From assembly GCA_022495995.1 (NCBI GenBank), contig JAFEMH010001300.1:248001-312000 (forward strand): a stretch of DNA of 64,000 nucleotides. The letters are read 5' to 3'. Positions 58,542-64,000 of the stretch are shown one piece after another. The stretch is from Adenophora triphylla var. japonica (lineage: Eukaryota; Streptophyta; Magnoliopsida; Asterales; Campanulaceae). A model generated the notes under the pieces. It did not search any database. It had not been told where the DNA came from and saw only the letters and a program-made list of their open reading frames with translations. The first letter of the stretch is position 1, and the number at the start of each line of letters is the position of its first letter. A program made the position numbers and the translations under genes.

Positions 58542-58572
58542 CTCTCTCTCTCTCTCTCTCTCTCCCTCTCTA
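58542..58572 (-). repeat. (GA)n tract directly 5' of the small-protein start codon
   Basis: About 28 bp of CT on the plus strand, i.e. GA repeats in the 5' leader of the minus-strand gene, ending at the ATG (58541-58539). GA/CT tracts in leaders and core promoters are common in plants. Confidence 0.75.
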
Positions 58573-59349
58573 ACCACTTGAATTCGAATTTCGGAATGAA
58601 AAGCCGCAAAGTTAATATACTCCACCTGGCCAAAAATATGAGGAGCGTCCAAAGAATATTTCTTTCTCCAGGGGGTGTATTTGAAATATTTCTCCCAAAA
58701 TTTAGAAACCATTCTTCTTCATCTTCTTCTTCGACGACAAAGATAGCTAATTAATTTGTAACAAATTAAACCAGGCAAAGGCAGATTCTACAGGTAATTT
58801 TTTACTGTAAATTGAAATATATTCTTGTTAGATTTCTTCTGTACAATTCACACACACACACATTCATGTATATCAACCCTGCTGCTGCTGCTGCCAAACC
58901 AAATTGGGTTCAACATTTTTAACCCAAATTTCAGATTTGGATTGGTTCTGATGGAGTTCCATGTTGAATTTAGGCCTAATTTGGGATCTAGGTCTACAAT
59001 CTGTTACGGTTTTGATTAATTATAGGAGAATTGTTAGTCACACCCGCAACGTTACTGAATGCTCTCGCACTACTAAACCTACCCAAAAGATTAAACACTC
59101 AACTCTACACACTCCACCACTATTCCTCTTTTACCTAGCTAAACCCCTAAATAGACACCCACTCACGCACAAAACACACCCAACAGCATCATGCAACTAT
59201 GGATTATGGTTCACAATGGTGGATGACCTTTCTTCTCTATGGCACTTTCTCCCCTTCCACCTTCCCCCTTCCTATTCTTTCTCTTTCTCTGCACTTTCTT
59301 CTCTTTTCTTTCTTTTTTTTTCTTTTTCTGGACTTTTCCTTCTTTCTTC
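58573..59349. other. Upstream region of the small-protein gene
   Basis: Probable promoter of the minus-strand gene (58573-58900), followed by pyrimidine-rich sequence up to the Copia LTR. The region 59090-59345 is C/T-rich with several short open frames but no recognised protein. Confidence 0.4.
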
Positions 59350-59416
59350 TGTTGGGATAGAGGACTAGCCGGGTTAGACTTCGGAGCAAAAAGGGAGAAA
59401 ATCGTCGGAGTTACTG

Positions 59417-59535
59417 CCGGTCAGGGCGGCCGCGCTGTGGGTAAGGGCGACCGCGCTGAAGGCTCGTTCGTGGTGCAGAATTCTCTGGAAGTTAGGGCGG
59501 CCGCGCAAGACATGGAGAGCGGCCGCGCTCTTGAC
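59417..59535. repeat. GGGCGGCCGCGC motif cluster in the Copia LTR
   Basis: Four copies of AGGGCG(G/A)CCGCGC, partly as AGCGGCCGCGCT. In the 3' LTR (63925-63965) the same block is the main place where the two LTRs differ. Confidence 0.8.
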
Positions 59536-59879
59536 GGGATGGGAAAATTCTGGGCCCGGTTTTAGGCCAATTTGGGTTCCTTTTGTCCATCTAGGGTTTG
59601 GTTGTATCACTAGGCATATATTTAAGCAATGTTCCGCCCTAAACTCATTGTAACATTATACAAACATATTATAGTGCAAGATCCCTGGCTTGGTAGTGCC
59701 CCAGCGTAGCCAAACATATTGGTGAAGCTGGGTTAACAATTTCTGTGTTCTTTCGTGCTTTGATTTCTTGTGCTTTGTTTTGTGTGCTATTATTGTTCTT
59801 GTGTGTTTGCTTGGGTAGTGGAGGGCCGTATCATGACAAGCGTATCGAGCCTTGGTTCAAGATCGGGGTTTAATCGTTA

Positions 59880-62800
59880 GATTGGTTTATCGAGCGATTG
59901 GGTGTTGTCGAAGCAATCAAGAAATGGGGCAAGGACAAATAGAGCGGTTGAGAAATTCGATGGGTCGACTTTGGATTTTGGAGGATGCGGATAGAGGATC
60001 TCTTGTATAACGAAAGAACTCTATAAGCCTCTAAAGGGTGTCAAACCAGGAAGACGAAGAGCGGGAAGATTGAAATCTCGTAGTTGGAAGGCCACAGGGG
60101 TGGTCGAGATCTACTTTGTCAAGTGGATTGCGAAGACTACCAAGAAGCAAAACCACATGAAAGGAGCTATTGGATTATCTTGCGAGAGATTTGAAACTCC
60201 ATCCTAACATAAACAAGTTGATTTGATACTTTCAGATGGGTAGTCTCGAGATGCGAGAGCAGGAGGATCCTTAGCTAAACACATCGATGAGTTTATGGAT
60301 GTTATAGACTCATCGATTGCGGTGGAGATCAAGTTCGATGATGAGGTTCGCGCGTGCTTGTTGCTAGCGTCTTTACGAAGTTGGAGCGGGGACTGATGGC
60401 GATCAATGCTTCGCGGTAAAAACAAATTGAAGTATGATAATGTTAAAGACTTTCTCTTGGGGCGAGGAAAATCGCATGAAGAAGTTAGGGGACATCGATC
60501 GCCGGGATCGGCCTTAGCTCTTCTACTAGCGAGGAAGACCGCGTACTTAGCAAAGCAAGGAAAGCGGGAATCTAGGGAGAACGTGGTGGGTGGTAAGAGC
60601 GACCAGGGAGATCGAGGAGACAAGGGTTGCGAGGATCGGTTGATCTATCACCTGCAAAGGAGTTGGGACACTGAAAAGGGATTGTCCCATCGTGGGAAAG
60701 CGAAGTCGGTGAATGTGACGATCGAAGCGATGATATGCTGTTACGAGTGTTAGTAGTGCATTAGAATCACGGGTCTTTGGATTCGGGGGCATCATTCCAT
60801 CTGCAGGGCATGCGAAAAGAGATGGAGAATTATACTTCCGTAATTTCTAGGTCTATCCGGCGGATGGTGAGCCTTTGGAAATCGAGGAAGGGGATGTCGA
60901 GAATAGGAGCATCGGACGGGAAAGGTCTTACATCCGAGCGGGGGTCGTGCACATTCCGGGTTTGAAAAAGAACCTGTGCTCGGTGGGCGGTTGGACGAAG
61001 GAGGTTCTGAGAGTAACATTCGCTAGAACCGGGTTATTACGGGGAGGATTGTGAGATCGCTCGGGGGTAATAAGGAGGGGACATTGTATTTGGCGAATAA
61101 CACCAAGGGATAGTATCGCGGTGGCGCGGCGGGGTGATGCGATTTGTGGCTATGTCGATTGGGTCGCATGGAGTGAGAGACGGGGATGAAAGTACTTTGT
61201 TGAAAGGGACTGCTACCGGGTTTGAAGACGGTTAACGTGGGGATCTGCGGAATTGTGTGTTTAGCGAACAGGAGAAACAATTTCTCGAGGGGGTAGAGCT
61301 TTGAGGAAGCAAAGATTAGAAGCCGGGTCGCACGGACTTGTAGGGGACCATCTCCGGTAACTTAGCTGGGTGGTGCGTCGTATTATATGACCTTCGTGAT
61401 GATTCAACAAGGAAGATGCAGATTCACATTTTTTGAAGGGAAGGATGAAGCTTTCGAGGTATTCGAAATGGAGGGCCTTGGTGGAGAATCGAGACGGGAC
61501 TTAAGCTTAAGTGCTTGAGATCGAGATAATGGTGGGGAGTATGAGCTCGGTGAGTTTAGGGAATATTGTGCGGCGAATGGTATTCGCGTGGAGAAGACTC
61601 CAAAGCGTACACGCGCGGCTCGGGGGTTACGAGAGAGGATGAACAGGACATTGAACGAGCGGGCGAGAAGTATGAGATTAGTGTGGACTTCCGAAGACGT
61701 TAAGGCATATACGGTTGACACGGCGGCTTTCTTGATCGATAGGAGACCATCGGTACCATTGGGGAATGGAATTCAAGAGGAAGCACGTGGAGTGGCAAGC
61801 AGTAAATCTGTCCTTTCTTCGCATGTTGGCTGCGTTTCATATGCTCGTATACTCTATTTGAGAGAACTAAGTTAGATCTGAAAATCAGAAATGTACGTTT
61901 ATTGGGTATGGCTGGGGATGACTTCGGGTATAAGTTTTGGGGATGACGAAACCATAAAATTATTCGTAGTCGAGATGTGGTATTGATGAGCAGTCTTGTA
62001 CGGAGGTAAAGGGGCATCGATGATATTAGTTCGAAACCGAGGTCAGTAAGTGGATATTCCGGACTCGGGTAGGAGCAGGGACGGTTCATGTGGCCGTAGT
62101 CGGGAGGTCGCGAAGATGAACGCATACTCCGGAAGCCGGATATTTCGGCTGCGTAGATCCACAGAGTTGCGTGGATCGCCGCAGATATACTCCTTCCAAT
62201 TATTATTATTTCGTTGAATAATAGAGAACCGAAATGTTATGCGGAAGGTATTCGTAGTCGCAGCTTTGTAATAAGTGGAAAGCTGCGATGGACGATGAGA
62301 TGGACTCATTGAAGGCCAACAAAACTTGGGAAGTTGACTAGGCACTTTGGTGAAGAAGGCATTGCGCATAACGAAGTGGGTACGGGATTAAGGAGGAAGC
62401 TGAAACGGCGGTAGCGTTACGAAGGCGGAGTTGGTTGTAAAGGATTTCGAAAGTATGGTATTGACATACCTTTGAGGTCTTCGCTCATGTTGTGAAGATG
62501 ACCCACTATCGAGAATGGTTACGGGATAGTAGTGGCAGATAACTTGTTTGAACAGATGGATGTAAAGACGGCTTTTCTTCGCTAGGGATTTGGAGGAAGA
62601 AATTTACATGAGTACAAACCCGAGAGGGTTACTTGCTCTAAGGGTAGCGAGGAAGCTGGTTTGCAGATTGACTAAGAGCTTGTATGGCCTTAAAGCAAGC
62701 TCTGGCGGTGGTACGAGAAAATTCGATGGATTAAATGCACGATATTGACTTTATCGAATGTGAGGCGGATCATTGTTGCTACTTCAAGAACACGGGCCAA

Positions 62801-63600
62801 TGGGTACATAATCTTGTTGTTATATGTGGATGACATGCTAATAGCGAGCTCTGCCCAGTAGAGAGGTAAACGGATTGAAGGCTCGGTTGTCGAACGGTTC
62901 GAAATGAAGGATTTGGGAGGCCGAAAAATCTTGGGCATGCGGATTAGGGAGTCGGGTAAGTTGGTTCTTTCACGGCGAATACATTGAGAAAGTCTTGCAA
63001 GGTTTTGCGTGGAAGAGGCGAAGCAACAGGGGACACCGTGGGTATGCGCTTCAAGCTATCCGAGAAGGACTGCACCTGGGCGGAGGAGCGTGACAGATGG
63101 AGAGAGGACTCCATATGCTTGGCGGTGGGAGTCTAATGTATGCAATGGTGTGTCGGCGGGACATTTACCGTGCGGTGGGAGTAGTCGGCCGGTTCGTACG
63201 GGCAATCCGGGAAGCGACATTGAAGCGGTTAAATGGATCTTGCGTTACTTAAAGTGCTTCTTGGTAAGGCTACATGTTTCTCAGCGAGGAGGTCGTGTTA
63301 GCGGGTATGTTGATGCGGATTTGGCGTCGGCGATCTTTGAAAGGAGAAGTACTACGGGTTATGTTTTCACATTGGGTGTGTACGACAATCTCTGGGCTTC
63401 TAAATTGCAGAAGATCGTGGCTCGGTCGGCTGCGAAGCAGGGAATATGTAGCGATGTGACGAAGGCGAGTAAAGAGACGGTATGGTTACGAACTTCTTGG
63501 GTGAACTTGGGAAGACGCGAAGTGGTAACGCTCTCTGACGGTCGAGTGCAATACATTTGGCTAGGAATCAGCGTTTCATTCTAGGACGAAGCACATTGAG
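59880..63600 (+). pseudogene. Copia gag-pol, eroded by many indels
   Basis: All five domains can be recognised by short motif matches, but the reading frame changes every few dozen bases. Examples: gag words NKLKYDNVKDFLL at 60420-60460; protease LDSGASFH in one frame; GLKKNL in another; integrase words FREYCAANGIRVEKTPKR near 61560; RERMNRTLNERARSMRL near 61635; LYVDDML near 62820. Many losses appear to be short deletions. No functional polyprotein is possible. Confidence 0.85.
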
Positions 63601-64000
63601 CGAGGTTTCGCTACATCGGGCATCTCTTGGAAGGGAAGATCTTAAAAATTTGGAGAAGATATTGAGATCGGAGAACATTGACATGTTGACAGGTTGTAAA
63701 CCTTGAGAAATTGGCTTGTGCAAAACTTGATTGGGCTTGGAGAATAGAAGAGGAGGAAGACACTACCATGATCGAGGTGAGCACTAGGAGGACACCAAGG
63801 ATGAGTTGAAGAACGGTTACGGGGCTTATATGTGCGGTTGATCTCTAGGTGGGAGATTGTTGGGATAGAGGACCAACCGGGTTAGACTTCGGAGCAAAAA
63901 GGGAGAAAATCGTCGGAGTTACTGCGTTCGGGCGGCCTTGGCTGTGGTAGAGCGCGCGCCCGAAGAAGGCTCGTTCGTGGTGCAGAATTCTCTGGAAGTT

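Larger units (their letters stand above)
59350..64000 (+). mobile_element. Tork/Tnt1-like Copia element, 3' LTR cut by window end
   Basis: LTRs start TGTTGGGATAGAGGAC at 59350 and at 63858, the second preceded by the purine tract AGGTGGGAGAT. In order between them are gag, protease (LDSGASFH, about 60776), integrase (about 61380-61860, with the CVSYA segment at its end), reverse transcriptase (LYVDDMLIAS, about 62815-62845) and RNase H (GYVDADLA...STTGYVFTLG, about 63298-63380). This is the Copia order (integrase before RT). The 5' LTR ends near 59815; the primer-binding site is not clear. No target duplication can be checked because the right end lies outside the window. Confidence 0.88.

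Noticed and set aside
60204..63556. Minus-strand open frames across the Copia interior
   Set aside because: Complement of the decayed gag-pol; plus-strand motifs explain the region.

Overview
This window is plant nuclear DNA, most likely from a eudicot. The evidence is spliced GT-AG genes of plant families (class A1 heat-stress factor, group-D MAP kinase kinase of the MKK10 type, ISD11/LYRM4, an RWD-RBR ubiquitin ligase), a cytosolic-type tRNA-Trp(CCA), and a typical plant transposon load (Athila-like and Copia LTR elements, MULEs, hATs, Harbinger and Stowaway MITEs, Helitrons, RTE LINE tails). I cannot name the species.
Layout. 0-2.7 kb: minisatellites around a decayed class I small heat-shock-protein gene (minus) that keeps a TATA box and a heat-shock-element-like site but has lost its start codon. 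2.8-15.6 kb: a six-exon RNF14-like RBR E3 ligase (plus) whose introns hold nested Harbinger MITEs, a 1.35-kb MULE, RTE LINE tails, Stowaway MITEs and SINE-like pieces. 16.4-17.9 kb: a small Helitron with a duplicated end, tRNA-Trp and Stowaway MITEs. 18.4-33.9 kb: a stack of insertions, each delimited by its own target-site duplication: a small MULE (9 bp) holds a hAT (8 bp), which holds a CTATAC-type minisatellite, a solo LTR (5 bp) and a 9.2-kb Athila-like element (5 bp) that lacks reverse transcriptase and integrase. 34-40 kb: a gypsy LTR remnant, a truncated Copia and a truncated Tat/Ogre-like gypsy gag joined head to head. 41.8-47.7 kb: a two-exon HSFA1 gene. 49.3-50.3 kb: intronless MKK10-like kinase. 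50.9-58.5 kb: a three-exon minus-strand gene for a 111-residue protein of unknown function; its first intron contains the complete ISD11 gene on the opposite strand, and its second intron contains a MULE, a hAT and retroelement debris. 59.35 kb to the end: a Tork/Tnt1-like Copia with a badly eroded coding region and a 3' LTR cut by the window edge.
Functionally, the host genes are a heat-stress regulator, a stress-type MAPKK, a mitochondrial Fe-S assembly factor, a ubiquitin ligase and a tRNA. HSFA1 and MKK10 both have very short upstream ORFs ending within 10 nt of their start codons. Since class A1 factors act through heat-shock elements, the sHSP remnant with such a site may be a neighbouring target-gene relic; this is inference. 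The rest of the window is transposable elements and satellites.
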